Shown here: piece after piece, positions 25,567 to 34,034 of the stretch | Layout: the number at the start of each line of letters is the position of its first letter | How positions within the stretch are numbered: position 1 is the first letter of the stretch | Assembly: GCA_017471925.1 (NCBI GenBank) | Contig: JAFURM010000003.1 | Span: 34,156-98,155, forward strand | From: Bacteroides sp. | Lineage (GTDB): Bacteria; Bacteroidota; Bacteroidia; Bacteroidales; Bacteroidaceae | DNA length: 64,000 bases | Direction: 5' to 3' | The notes under the pieces: generated by a model | What the model saw: only the letters and a program-made list of their open reading frames with translations | What the model was told of the DNA's origin: nothing | Database searches by the model: none | Program-made: the position numbers and the translations under genes

Positions 25567-27911
25567 AACGTCTGTTCCTGATAGTCTGTGTAGCCCTGCT
25601 GACGGCGTGCCACTCTTCGGCCGACGTGGTGTTCAGCAACAAGAGTGACCTGACGGTCTCTTTGCCTCAAGGTGAAGCAGAGGTGGTGCGCACAGCACTC
25701 GACATCTTCAAGCAAGACTACTGGAAGGTCTTCGGCCGCGACGTGCTGGAGGCCTCTCAGGCTACCCTTTGTGTGGGGACACTGGGCTTAGGCAGTCCTG
25801 CCGAACAGGTCATGAACCCACGCATGATGGAAGAGTTGAAGCTGCATCCCGAGGCGTTTGCCCTGTGGGTAAGTGAGGGTAAACTCTACCTGCTGGGCAG
25901 CGACAAGCGCGGCACGGCCTACGGACTGATGGAGTTGTCACGCCTGATTGGCGTGTCGCCCTGGGAGTGGTGGGCCGACTCCAAGGTGGAACGGCGGAAG
26001 AGCCTGCGGCTGACTGAGGGCTTCAAGCGCATGGAGCACCCCTCTGTGCGCCATCGCGGCATCTTCCTGAACGATGAAGACTGGGGACTGATGCCTTGGA
26101 GCTGTCAGACGCACGACCCTTCGGACGTGAAAGGGCGCATCGGCCCGAAGACCCACGCCCGCATCTTCGAACTCCTGCTCCGCCTGCGGGCTAATACCTT
26201 CTGGCCGGCCATGCACGACTGCTCGGTGGCCTTCTATCTGGTGCCGGGCAATAAGGAGACGGCCGACAAGTATGGCATCTACGTGGGCACGTCCCACTGC
26301 GAGCCGATGGTGCGCAACACGAATGCCGAGTGGCGCACGGCCGGCGTGGGAGCCTATGACTACGTACACAACCGCGAGAACGTGCTGGCCTTTTGGGAAG
26401 AGCGCGTGAAGCAGCTGGCCGGCTCGGACAATATCTACACCCTGGGCATACGTGGCGTTCACGACAGCGGCATGCTGGGGGCCAAGGGGGTACAGGAGCA
26501 GAAGGAGGCCATGATACGCGTGCTGAAGGACCAGCGCGAGATGATAGCCCGCCACGTGAATCCCCGCGTAGAGGAGGTGTCGCAGGTGTTCATCCCCTAC
26601 AAGGAGGTACTGGACATCTATAATCAGGGACTGGAGGTGCCCGAGGACGTGATGCTGATGTGGTGTGACGACAATTACGGATACATCCGCCACTTTCCCG
26701 ACGCTGCCGAGCGTGCCCGCAAGGGAGGTAACGGCGTCTACTACCACGTCTCCTACTGGGGGCGTCCGCACGACTACCTGTGGCTGGCCACCAACCATCC
26801 CGCACAGCTCTACACGCAGATGAAGTTGGCCTATGACAAGGGAGCGAAGGACTATTGGATACTGAACGTGGGCGACATCAAGCCTGCCGAATATCTGACA
26901 GAGCTGTTCCTGGACATGGCCTGGAACATGGAGCGGATTGAGAACAGTGCCGAGGGACTGGAAAAGCATCTGCACGACTGGATGGCCCGCGAGTTTGGTA
27001 AGAAGTATGCCGACGAACTGACGGACATCATGAACGAATACTACCGACTGGCCTATATCCGCAAGCCCGAGTTCATGGGCAACACACGCACCGAGGAGAA
27101 AGACCCCGCCTACAAGGTGGTGAAGGACCTGCCCTGGAGCAAGAGTTTCATGGAGCGTCGCCTGGCCGACTATGAGCGGTTAGAAGAGCGCGTGCTGGCC
27201 CTTGCCCCCCGCATCCCCCGCGAGAAGGCCGAGCCCTGGTTCCAGTTGGTGGAATATCCCGTGCGTGGTGCGGCCCGCATGAATGCCAAGCACCTTTATG
27301 CTTCGCTGGCCCGCCACGGCTATGCCGACTGGGCGGTGAGTGATGCTGCACACGATACCATCGTGGCACTGACGGAACGCTATGCCGCCTTGAGCGACGG
27401 CAAGTGGCGGGGCATCATGGATCATCGTCCGCGTCGCCTGGCTGTCTTCGACAAGGTGCCTCACACGGAGCCTGCCGCCCCGCTGCCCCTTGATGAACGG
27501 CCGCTCTTCCTCCTTGATGGCAAGGAGTATGCCGACAGTCAGGGCGCGAAGCCCTTGGCTCACGGACTGGGCTATCGGCGCGGTGCCATCAGTCTGCCTC
27601 GTGACACGCGGGTGGCCTATGACTTCGCTTGGGAAGGAAGTGACTCCATCACTGTGGAGGTGCGCCTGGCACCCAATCATCCCGTGGAGGGCGGACAGTT
27701 GCGCTTCGCCATCGCCTTAGAGGGTGGTGAGGAGCAGGTGGTGCCTTTCCATACACAGGGCCGTAGCGAGGAGTGGAAAGAGAACAATCTGCGCAACCAG
27801 GCCATTCGTCGCGTGACGCTGTTGCCCCGTGCGGGCAAGAAGCAACGTCTCTGGCTGCGTGCCTTGGACGAAGGCGTAGTACTGGATCAGGTGGCACTGC
27901 ACGCTAATTGA
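25563..27911 (+). CDS. GH115-family alpha-glucuronidase, lipoprotein
   Basis: GH115 enzymes remove (4-O-methyl)glucuronic acid from xylan or arabinogalactan side chains. The 782-residue protein begins with a lipoprotein signal (MKRLFLIVCVALLTAC, Cys16). Family-typical stretches include YGLMELSRLIGVSPWEWWAD, SVRHRGIFLNDEDWGLMPW, LRANTFWPAMHDC, YGIYVGTSHCEPM, YTLGIRGVHDSGM, MLMWCDDNYGYIRHFP and YWILNVGDIKPAEY. The C-terminal ~150 residues form a probable beta-rich accessory domain. Its start overlaps uxuA by four bases. Predicted to sit on the periplasmic or outer membrane face. Confidence 0.93.
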   Translation: MKRLFLIVCVALLTACHSSADVVFSNKSDLTVSLPQGEAEVVRTALDIFKQDYWKVFGRDVLEASQATLCVGTLGLGSPAEQVMNPRMMEELKLHPEAFALWVSEGKLYLLGSDKRGTAYGLMELSRLIGVSPWEWWADSKVERRKSLRLTEGFKRMEHPSVRHRGIFLNDEDWGLMPWSCQTHDPSDVKGRIGPKTHARIFELLLRLRANTFWPAMHDCSVAFYLVPGNKETADKYGIYVGTSHCEPMVRNTNAEWRTAGVGAYDYVHNRENVLAFWEERVKQLAGSDNIYTLGIRGVHDSGMLGAKGVQEQKEAMIRVLKDQREMIARHVNPRVEEVSQVFIPYKEVLDIYNQGLEVPEDVMLMWCDDNYGYIRHFPDAAERARKGGNGVYYHVSYWGRPHDYLWLATNHPAQLYTQMKLAYDKGAKDYWILNVGDIKPAEYLTELFLDMAWNMERIENSAEGLEKHLHDWMAREFGKKYADELTDIMNEYYRLAYIRKPEFMGNTRTEEKDPAYKVVKDLPWSKSFMERRLADYERLEERVLALAPRIPREKAEPWFQLVEYPVRGAARMNAKHLYASLARHGYADWAVSDAAHDTIVALTERYAALSDGKWRGIMDHRPRRLAVFDKVPHTEPAAPLPLDERPLFLLDGKEYADSQGAKPLAHGLGYRRGAISLPRDTRVAYDFAWEGSDSITVEVRLAPNHPVEGGQLRFAIALEGGEEQVVPFHTQGRSEEWKENNLRNQAIRRVTLLPRAGKKQRLWLRALDEGVVLDQVALHAN

Positions 27912-27999
27912 TAATTTGTAATTGATAGACTCTCAATATATTCTCTGCAAAAATCCGCGTTAATCCGCATCTCATTCCTTCGTTCTTAAGTTTATTCAC

Positions 28000-28007
28000 T
28001 ATATTTG
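28000..28007 (+). promoter_or_regulatory. -7 promoter box of the GH51 gene
   Basis: TATATTTG, 53 bases upstream of the ATG at 28061, in a 149-base gap after GH115. GH51 can therefore be transcribed separately. Confidence 0.55.
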
Positions 28008-28060
28008 TAGCGCGAACGATGACCAATCATTATTCACCATAAACAGACATTTTTTGAACG

Positions 28061-30040
28061 ATGAAAACCTACAAAGCACTATGTGCAGCCGTGGCCCTAT
28101 CGGCGGGTCTCGCGCTGCAAGCACAAGAGAACCAGCTGGTGGTGCAGACCAAGAAGATGGGGGCAGAGATTCAACCCACTATGTATGGTCTGTTCTTCGA
28201 AGACATCAACTATGCCGCTGATGGCGGACTCTATGCAGAGTTAGTGAAGAACCGCTCCTTCGAGTTTCCGCAACATTTCATGGGATGGAACACCTTCGGA
28301 CTGGTGGAGCTGAAGGACGACGGACCCTTTGAACGAAATCCTCACTACGTGCGACTGTCCTACTCCGGACACGGCCACAAGCACACGGGACTGGACAACA
28401 CCGGATTCTTCGGCATCGGTGTCAGGCAGGGAGAAGAATACCGCTTCTCCGTGTGGGCCCGAGTGCCGCAGGGAGGGGAAGCGGCCAAGCTGCGTGTGGA
28501 GCTGGTGGATACCAAAAGTATGGGCGAACGACAGGCCATAGCCTCGCAACGCCTGACTGTGGACGGTAAGGAGTGGAAGAAGTATCAGCTCGTTCTGAAG
28601 CCCACGGCCACCAACCCAAAGGCCACCCTGCGTATCTTCTTAGAAGGCAAGCAGACGGTGGATCTGGAACACGTCTCCCTCTTCCCCACAGACACCTGGA
28701 AAGGACATGAAAACGGACTGCGCAAAGACCTCATGCAGCTACTGGCCGACCTGAAGCCCGGTGTCTTCCGATTCCCCGGAGGATGCATCGTGGAAGGCAC
28801 TGATCTGGAGACACGATACAACTGGAAGAACACCGTGGGACCCGTGGAAAACCGTCCGCTCAATGAAAACCGCTGGCAATACACCTTCACCCATCGATTC
28901 TTCCCCGACTACTTCCAGAGCTACGGATTGGGATTCTACGAATACTTCCTCCTTTCCGAGGAAATAGGAGCCGAACCCCTGCCCGTGCTGAACTGCGGAC
29001 TGGCCTGCCAGTATCAAAACAACAACCCCGAGGCACACGTCGCCCTCTGCGACCTGGACAGCTACATTCAGGACGCCCTGGACCTCATTGAGTTTGCCAA
29101 CGGAGCAACGGACACCAAGTGGGGCAAGCTGAGGGCCGACATGGGACACCCCGAACCCTTCCACCTGAAGGTCATCGGTATAGGCAACGAACAGTGGGGA
29201 CCCGAATATCCCGTCCGACTGGAACCTTTCATCAAGGCCATTCGTCAGGCACATCCCGACATCAAGGTGGTGGGCAGCTCAGGACCTAACTCCGAAGGCG
29301 AACAGTTTGACTACCTGTGGCCCGAAATGAAAAGGTTGAAGGCCGACCTCGTGGACGAGCACTTCTACCGACCCGAAAAGTGGTTCCTCGCACAGGGCGC
29401 ACGCTATGACAATTACGACCGCAAGGGACCCAAGGTCTTTGCCGGAGAATATGCCTGCCACGGCAAAGGAAAGAAGTGGAACCACTTCCATGCCGCCCTT
29501 CTGGAAGCTGCCTTCATGACCGGCTTGGAACGCAACGCCGACATCGTGCACATGGCTACTTACGCACCCCTTTTCGCACACGTGGAGGGATGGCAGTGGA
29601 GACCCGACCTCATTTGGTATGACAACATGAACTCTGTGCGCACTGTGAGCTACTATGTGCAGCAACTCTATGCCCACTACAAAGGAACGAACGTCCTCAA
29701 CCTGACTATGGATAAGCGTCCCGTTACGGGAGCTGAGGGACAGAACGGACTCTTTGCCAGCGCCGTCTGTGACAAGAATACGGGCGAATACATCGTCAAG
29801 GTGGCCAACACCTCCGACAAGCCCCAAAAACTGAACATCACCTTCGCCGGCATGAAGAAGAAGGAAAGCTTGGCCTCTGCACGCTGCATCAAGCTGCAGA
29901 CACCTTACTTAGATAAGGACAATACTGTGGAGCAGCCCAACCTCATCACTCCGCAGGAGACCACCCTCCACGTTGCAGGACAGGCCCTCAGTACCGAACT
30001 TGAACCCTACACCTTCGCTGTGTATATCCTGAAGAAGTAA
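28061..30040 (+). CDS. GH51 alpha-L-arabinofuranosidase
   Basis: Exported exo-enzyme releasing L-arabinofuranose from arabinan, arabinoxylan or arabinogalactan. The 659-residue protein has a signal peptide (ending ALQAQ), then MYGLFFEDINYAADGGLYAE. A carbohydrate-binding-like insertion follows (around residues 75-215, GEEYRFSVWARVP), then the catalytic barrel with FRFPGGCIVEG, acid/base Glu in IGIGNEQWGPEYP and nucleophile Glu in FAGEYACHG. A C-terminal beta-sandwich follows. This is the usual Bacteroides CBM-GH51 layout. It closes the carbohydrate locus and is followed by an AT-rich inverted repeat. Confidence 0.95.
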   Translation: MKTYKALCAAVALSAGLALQAQENQLVVQTKKMGAEIQPTMYGLFFEDINYAADGGLYAELVKNRSFEFPQHFMGWNTFGLVELKDDGPFERNPHYVRLSYSGHGHKHTGLDNTGFFGIGVRQGEEYRFSVWARVPQGGEAAKLRVELVDTKSMGERQAIASQRLTVDGKEWKKYQLVLKPTATNPKATLRIFLEGKQTVDLEHVSLFPTDTWKGHENGLRKDLMQLLADLKPGVFRFPGGCIVEGTDLETRYNWKNTVGPVENRPLNENRWQYTFTHRFFPDYFQSYGLGFYEYFLLSEEIGAEPLPVLNCGLACQYQNNNPEAHVALCDLDSYIQDALDLIEFANGATDTKWGKLRADMGHPEPFHLKVIGIGNEQWGPEYPVRLEPFIKAIRQAHPDIKVVGSSGPNSEGEQFDYLWPEMKRLKADLVDEHFYRPEKWFLAQGARYDNYDRKGPKVFAGEYACHGKGKKWNHFHAALLEAAFMTGLERNADIVHMATYAPLFAHVEGWQWRPDLIWYDNMNSVRTVSYYVQQLYAHYKGTNVLNLTMDKRPVTGAEGQNGLFASAVCDKNTGEYIVKVANTSDKPQKLNITFAGMKKKESLASARCIKLQTPYLDKDNTVEQPNLITPQETTLHVAGQALSTELEPYTFAVYILKK

Positions 30041-30046
30041 TCTTCT

Positions 30047-30123
30047 ATAATTGATAGTTGATAATTGATAGTGATAGTTAGATAGCTTTCTTATTGACTA
30101 AATAATTATCAACTATCAATTAT
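30047..30123. terminator. 20-bp perfect AT-rich inverted repeat between convergent genes
   Basis: 30047-30066 and 30104-30123 are perfect reverse complements (arm ATAATTGATAGTTGATAATT) around a 37-base spacer. The right arm touches the stop codon of the WecB-like gene. It could terminate both transcripts, though the stem has almost no GC. Confidence 0.5.
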
Positions 30124-31214
30124 CAATTATTATTAAGCAGTGTCTGCACGATGCGCTCGGCCGCGCGTCCGTCCCAGCGGTCGGGCAGGGAGGCATGTTT
30201 CCATTCACCCTTCAGAAGTTTCTCTAACAGAGCCGATAGCAGGATTGGGTCTTCACCCGCCAGTTCATTGCTGCCCACACGCCAGGTCTCGGGATGCTCG
30301 GCATACGTGTTCAGCGTGATGCAGGGCACATCCAGGAAGGTGGCCTCCTCGGCAATGTTGCCCGAGTCGGTCACGATGCCCCGCGCCTGACTGATGAGGT
30401 AGGCGAAATGCAGGTAGCTCTGAGGCGGCAGCAGATGCAGGGAGTCGCAAGGCAGCTGCAGTGACTGTAGAGCCCGGGCCACGTAGGGATGCACAGGTGC
30501 TACGATGGGCAGACCGTCTGCCTGCCTCAGAAGACTTTCCATCAAGGCCTGCAACGTGGTTTGCCTGGCCAGCAGGTCGCGGCGGTTCAGCGTCAGTAAC
30601 AGGTAGCCACGCGGCTCCACGTGGAGTGCCGACAGCCAGAAAGGCTTCAGCAGACGGTGGCGGCAGTAGCGGATGTTGTCTATCAGCACATTGCCCACGT
30701 GGTGTACCTCCTTGCGTTCGCCTCCCTCTTGACTCAGATTTCTGCTGGCCACCATGCCTGCCGTGAACAGGTAGTCCGAGATGGCATCCACGATGGTGCG
30801 GTTCACCTCGCGCGGCATGCTCAGGTCATACGAACGCGTGCCGGCAATGACGTGTGCCACCTTCACCCCCCGTTTCTTGGCCACGATGGCACAGCTCATG
30901 GTGGCCGTGAGGTCGTCCACCACCAGCACAATGTGGGCAGGATGGTGCTCCAACTCCTCCTCGAAGGCTGTCATGATGGCTCCCGTGACCCGTGCGTGGC
31001 TCTCCTCGCACACACCCAGGCAGGCGTCAGGGTGCGGCAGACCGAGGTCGGAAAAGAGTGAGGCTTCCAAACTACCGTCGTCGGCCCTGCCCGTATAGAC
31101 CAGCCGGAAGGCGATGGCCTTGCCGTGGCTCTGTGCCTGCGTGATGGCCCGGCAGATGGGTGCAATCTTCATGAAGTTGGGGCGTGCTCCCGATACAATC
31201 GTAATCTTCAACAT
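30123..31214 (-). CDS. Divergent WecB-like UDP-GlcNAc 2-epimerase family protein
   Basis: The 363-residue cytoplasmic protein has the GT-B-like WecB fold: SGARPNFMKIAPICRAI at the N-terminus, HIVLVVDDLTATMSCAIVAK, MPREVNRTIVDAISDYLF, HHVGNVLIDN and NIAEEATFLDVPCITL with EHPETW. Several signature residues of true non-hydrolysing epimerases are changed. The HxEAGLRS motif reads HVIAGTRS (Glu to Ile123). The catalytic HRREN region reads NRRDL (His to Asn210). The TGQH motif reads TGRA. Asp101 and Glu136 remain. It may act on another nucleotide sugar or be non-catalytic. Start at 31214 was chosen over 31241 because the -7 box occupies 31239-31246. Confidence 0.8.
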   Translation of the reverse strand: MLKITIVSGARPNFMKIAPICRAITQAQSHGKAIAFRLVYTGRADDGSLEASLFSDLGLPHPDACLGVCEESHARVTGAIMTAFEEELEHHPAHIVLVVDDLTATMSCAIVAKKRGVKVAHVIAGTRSYDLSMPREVNRTIVDAISDYLFTAGMVASRNLSQEGGERKEVHHVGNVLIDNIRYCRHRLLKPFWLSALHVEPRGYLLLTLNRRDLLARQTTLQALMESLLRQADGLPIVAPVHPYVARALQSLQLPCDSLHLLPPQSYLHFAYLISQARGIVTDSGNIAEEATFLDVPCITLNTYAEHPETWRVGSNELAGEDPILLSALLEKLLKGEWKHASLPDRWDGRAAERIVQTLLNNN

Positions 31215-31238
31215 GGCGTGTATCAAAAAAGTTTGGAG

Positions 31239-31246
31239 CAAAAATA
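31239..31246 (-). promoter_or_regulatory. -7 promoter box of the WecB-like gene
   Basis: TATTTTTG on the minus strand, 24 bases upstream of ATG 31214. It rules out translation from 31241. Confidence 0.55.
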
Positions 31247-31294
31247 CATCATCTTAGGGAATTTATTCGTTACTTTGCCGAAAAAATCAGCCAT

Positions 31295-31918
31295 ATGCCC
31301 ACTTTTGTACAGATACTCGACTTTATAGGAACCTTTGCCTTTGCCATCAGTGGCATTCGCCTGGCATCGGCCAAGCGTTTCGACTGGTTCGGTGCCTACG
31401 TCGTAGGCTTCGTGACGGCCATCGGTGGAGGTACTATCCGCGACCTGCTCCTGGACGTGACACCGGGCTGGATGACCGACCCCATCTATCTGATATGTAC
31501 CGGCTTGGCCCTGCTGTGGGTCATTTGCTTCGGCAAGCACTTGATTCACCTGCACAACACCTTCTTCATCTTCGACAGTATTGGCCTGGCCCTCTTCACC
31601 GTTGTCGGCGTGGGCAAGAGCATCGCCTTGGGCTATCCTTATTGGGTGGCCATTATCATGGGCAGCATCACGGGTGCGGCGGGCGGCGTGATTCGTGACG
31701 TCTTCATCAATGAGATACCCCTGATTTTCCGTAAGGAGATTTATGCTATGGCCTGCGTGGTGGGCGGCATTGTCTATTGGGTCTGCGACTTTCTGGCCAT
31801 GCAACCCTACCTCTGTCAGATTTCAGCAGGCCTGGCCGTGTTCATCACCCGCATCCTGGCTGTGAAATACAGGATCTGTCTCCCCATCCTCTCGGGCGAG
31901 GGCAATGCGGAAGGGTAG
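31295..31918 (+). CDS. Trimeric intracellular cation (TRIC) channel / UPF0126 family membrane protein
   Basis: The 207-residue inner-membrane protein has about seven hydrophobic segments and two internal repeats, each with the family motif: AIGGGTIRDLLLDV and GAAGGVIRDVFINEIPLIF. The family (YadS/YicG type) includes prokaryotic homologues of trimeric intracellular cation channels, and the repeats coordinate the ion path. Length is typical. It stands alone, divergent from the WecB-like gene and convergent with the exopolysaccharide operon (8 bases between stops). A near-consensus TACTTTG at 31271-31277 may be its -7 box. Confidence 0.9.
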   Translation: MPTFVQILDFIGTFAFAISGIRLASAKRFDWFGAYVVGFVTAIGGGTIRDLLLDVTPGWMTDPIYLICTGLALLWVICFGKHLIHLHNTFFIFDSIGLALFTVVGVGKSIALGYPYWVAIIMGSITGAAGGVIRDVFINEIPLIFRKEIYAMACVVGGIVYWVCDFLAMQPYLCQISAGLAVFITRILAVKYRICLPILSGEGNAEG

Positions 31919-31926
31919 TAGGAAGA

Positions 31927-32871
31927 CTATCTGAGGAGGCTCCTGACCTTGTTCTTCATGAATATCAGAAACCTTATCATCCAGGGAAACGTCTGCCCCG
32001 ACCGTACTCTATAGGAGAAGGAACTGCGCTCTGAGACTATCTGGAAGTCTTCGGTGCAGAGAACCGGTTTCCCCGTTATGCGGTTTATTTCTATGGCCTG
32101 TTTCCGCGAACTTTCCACGAAGAGCAGGTTGTTTATGGAACGACTGTACTCCTGGGCCTTGAATGAGGCGTGGCAGTTAGCCCGCCTGCGTGCTTCCATG
32201 TCGGGCAAATCCAGCATCACCAGCTTTTGGTATCTGACGTTGTGTTGAGCCAGCCAACTTTCCGTCTCGGGTCTGTATTTCTCCAACCTGGAGGTGACCA
32301 AGGTACCTACCTCTACGCGTGGCAGGAACAGCGGCTGTGCATGTAGCAGGAAGTAGCGGTATTTGTCACCGTCATCATTTTCCTCCTCGGTGGGGTCGGC
32401 ACACAACACGCCATCGATATCCATGCAGGATTTCTTAAGGATGCTGTGATTGAGTATATTCCACTGAAAATAGCGAGGATAGTTCACCACCTCGAAATAG
32501 TAGTCCACCTTCTGTCGGCTCTCTTCCACGGCATAGATGGCACAAGTGCTGATGGCATATCGGGAGCGGAGGCCGGATAGCTGCGCCATTGCTTTCTGCA
32601 GCGCCTTGCCCGAGCCTATACTGTCATCTACGAGCAGGACGTTGTGTATCTCACTGAGGTCAAGCTCCTTGCCCCGCTCGCCCGACTGGTATATATGTCC
32701 GTTACAGAACGAACTGAGGTCGGTGAAGGGCAGGTTGAGGTAGAGGGCAATGAGGTTGGCAGGAAACATGCCGCTGCGCGGAATGCCTACAATGAGTTGG
32801 AAGTTGCGTGGAAGGATATGGATGTGCTGCAGTATGCAGCGGTTCATATCGTCGATATTGCGATAGTTCAT
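31927..32871 (-). CDS. Phosphoribosyltransferase-HAD fusion protein of the exopolysaccharide operon
   Basis: The 314-residue fusion has an N-terminal type I phosphoribosyltransferase domain (residues ~1-135), with IVGIPRSGM near residue 28 and the PRPP loop NVLLVDDSIGSGKAL at residues 77-91. A HAD-like domain follows, with motif I MDIDGVLCADP (Asp151, Asp153), motif II LVTSR and a candidate motif III Lys238. The motif IV region reads FVESS. No membrane segment. It is the last gene of the nine-gene operon and overlaps the preceding glycosyltransferase stop by ATGA. A two-step addition of ribofuranose, PRPP-dependent transfer followed by 5-phosphate removal, is known for some Gram-negative polysaccharides. 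This fusion could do both steps, but that is inference. Confidence 0.8.
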   Translation of the reverse strand: MNYRNIDDMNRCILQHIHILPRNFQLIVGIPRSGMFPANLIALYLNLPFTDLSSFCNGHIYQSGERGKELDLSEIHNVLLVDDSIGSGKALQKAMAQLSGLRSRYAISTCAIYAVEESRQKVDYYFEVVNYPRYFQWNILNHSILKKSCMDIDGVLCADPTEEENDDGDKYRYFLLHAQPLFLPRVEVGTLVTSRLEKYRPETESWLAQHNVRYQKLVMLDLPDMEARRRANCHASFKAQEYSRSINNLLFVESSRKQAIEINRITGKPVLCTEDFQIVSERSSFSYRVRSGQTFPWMIRFLIFMKNKVRSLLR

Positions 32872-34034
32872 ATTTTGCCTTTTAGGGTTAGTTCAATGGA
32901 TTCATATATAGTCTTCACGCTGTTTTCCCAGCTGTGGGTGTGGGCAAAAGCAATCCGCTCCTGTGCTTTCGCTTTGTCGCCAGCCTTGAGCAGTGCTTGC
33001 TGCAGGGCATCCATATATTCCTCCGGGCTTTCAGGAAGGAAGACGTGGTTGCGGAAGACATCTTGCATGGTGTGGGTGCTTGTAGCCACTACAGGCTTTC
33101 CCATGGCCAGATATTCATCAATCTTCAGCGGATAATTTCCGTAGGTCATGTCGTTCACGGTTTGCGGATTGATGCAAACGTCGAAAGCCTGTATGTAAGC
33201 CGGCAGTTGGCTTACTGCTTTCTTACCCAGGAAATGGACGTTGGGTAACCTTCTCAGCGGGTGCTTCTCGAAAACCGCATCCCACGGCCCTACGAACACA
33301 AAGCTGGCTTGTGGCATCCGGCAGGCGATGCCGAATAGCATCTCCGTGTCCAGTCGCATGGAATTCAGTGTACCCATGTAGCCGATGATGGGTCGGGGTA
33401 TCGGGAGAATGTCCGTGGGGGGCTGATGGCTCTTCCCGGCATCATAGAGAGACAGGTCTACACCGGTGTTTACGACGAAGGTGCAGGGATTGTATTGCCT
33501 GAACCTATCGGCGAACAGCGAGGAGTTGGCCAGCACCATGTCAGCCTTTGTGGCTATCAGCGGTTCCAGTCTCGTGCCGTTTTTCCTCCAGTATTTCTCG
33601 CCGATGACATAGTCGCGGCAATAGTAGACGGAGAGGGACGGACATAGTAACTCCTTCAGGTATTGGCTGCGGTAGATATCGGTGTCGATGAGGTGAATGT
33701 AGTCTTTGAACTCCAACTTGCGGGCTATATCGGTGATTTCACGGGCAATCTTCTTGTTGTTGGCATAGTTGACCTTGTCGAACAGCCATTTCCAGGGGAT
33801 CCTGTTCAGCGGATAGATGGGTGAAGAGAGATAGGCCACCCACATGTTTTCGTTAATCTGCACTATCCCTTTCTTTCTCCGGGCAAAGGGATACCTGACC
33901 CAATCCATATAGGTGGGAGGGGTGTTGATATACAGTACCCTATGCTGCTTGGAAATTTCCAGGGCAGTATTCTTGATGGTACTGCCAATCTTGATGTCCC
34001 ACGACTGCAAACTTGTGATGATGAAATCTCTCAT
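32868..34034 (-). CDS. Glycosyltransferase (GT4-like, GT-B fold)
   Basis: The 388-residue cytoplasmic or peripheral glycosyltransferase has an N-terminal half with YINTPP and DYIHLIDTDIYRSQYL, and a central VVNTGVDLSLYD. The C-terminal nucleotide-sugar domain carries IGYMGTLNSMRLDTEML, FVFVGPWD, NVHFLGKKAVSQLPAYIQAFDVCINP and PLKIDEYLAMGKPVVATS, the GT4 E-x7-E-like region. Donor and acceptor unknown. It overlaps both neighbours by ATGA, so translation of this block is coupled. Confidence 0.88.
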   Translation of the reverse strand: MRDFIITSLQSWDIKIGSTIKNTALEISKQHRVLYINTPPTYMDWVRYPFARRKKGIVQINENMWVAYLSSPIYPLNRIPWKWLFDKVNYANNKKIAREITDIARKLEFKDYIHLIDTDIYRSQYLKELLCPSLSVYYCRDYVIGEKYWRKNGTRLEPLIATKADMVLANSSLFADRFRQYNPCTFVVNTGVDLSLYDAGKSHQPPTDILPIPRPIIGYMGTLNSMRLDTEMLFGIACRMPQASFVFVGPWDAVFEKHPLRRLPNVHFLGKKAVSQLPAYIQAFDVCINPQTVNDMTYGNYPLKIDEYLAMGKPVVATSTHTMQDVFRNHVFLPESPEEYMDALQQALLKAGDKAKAQERIAFAHTHSWENSVKTIYESIELTLKGKI

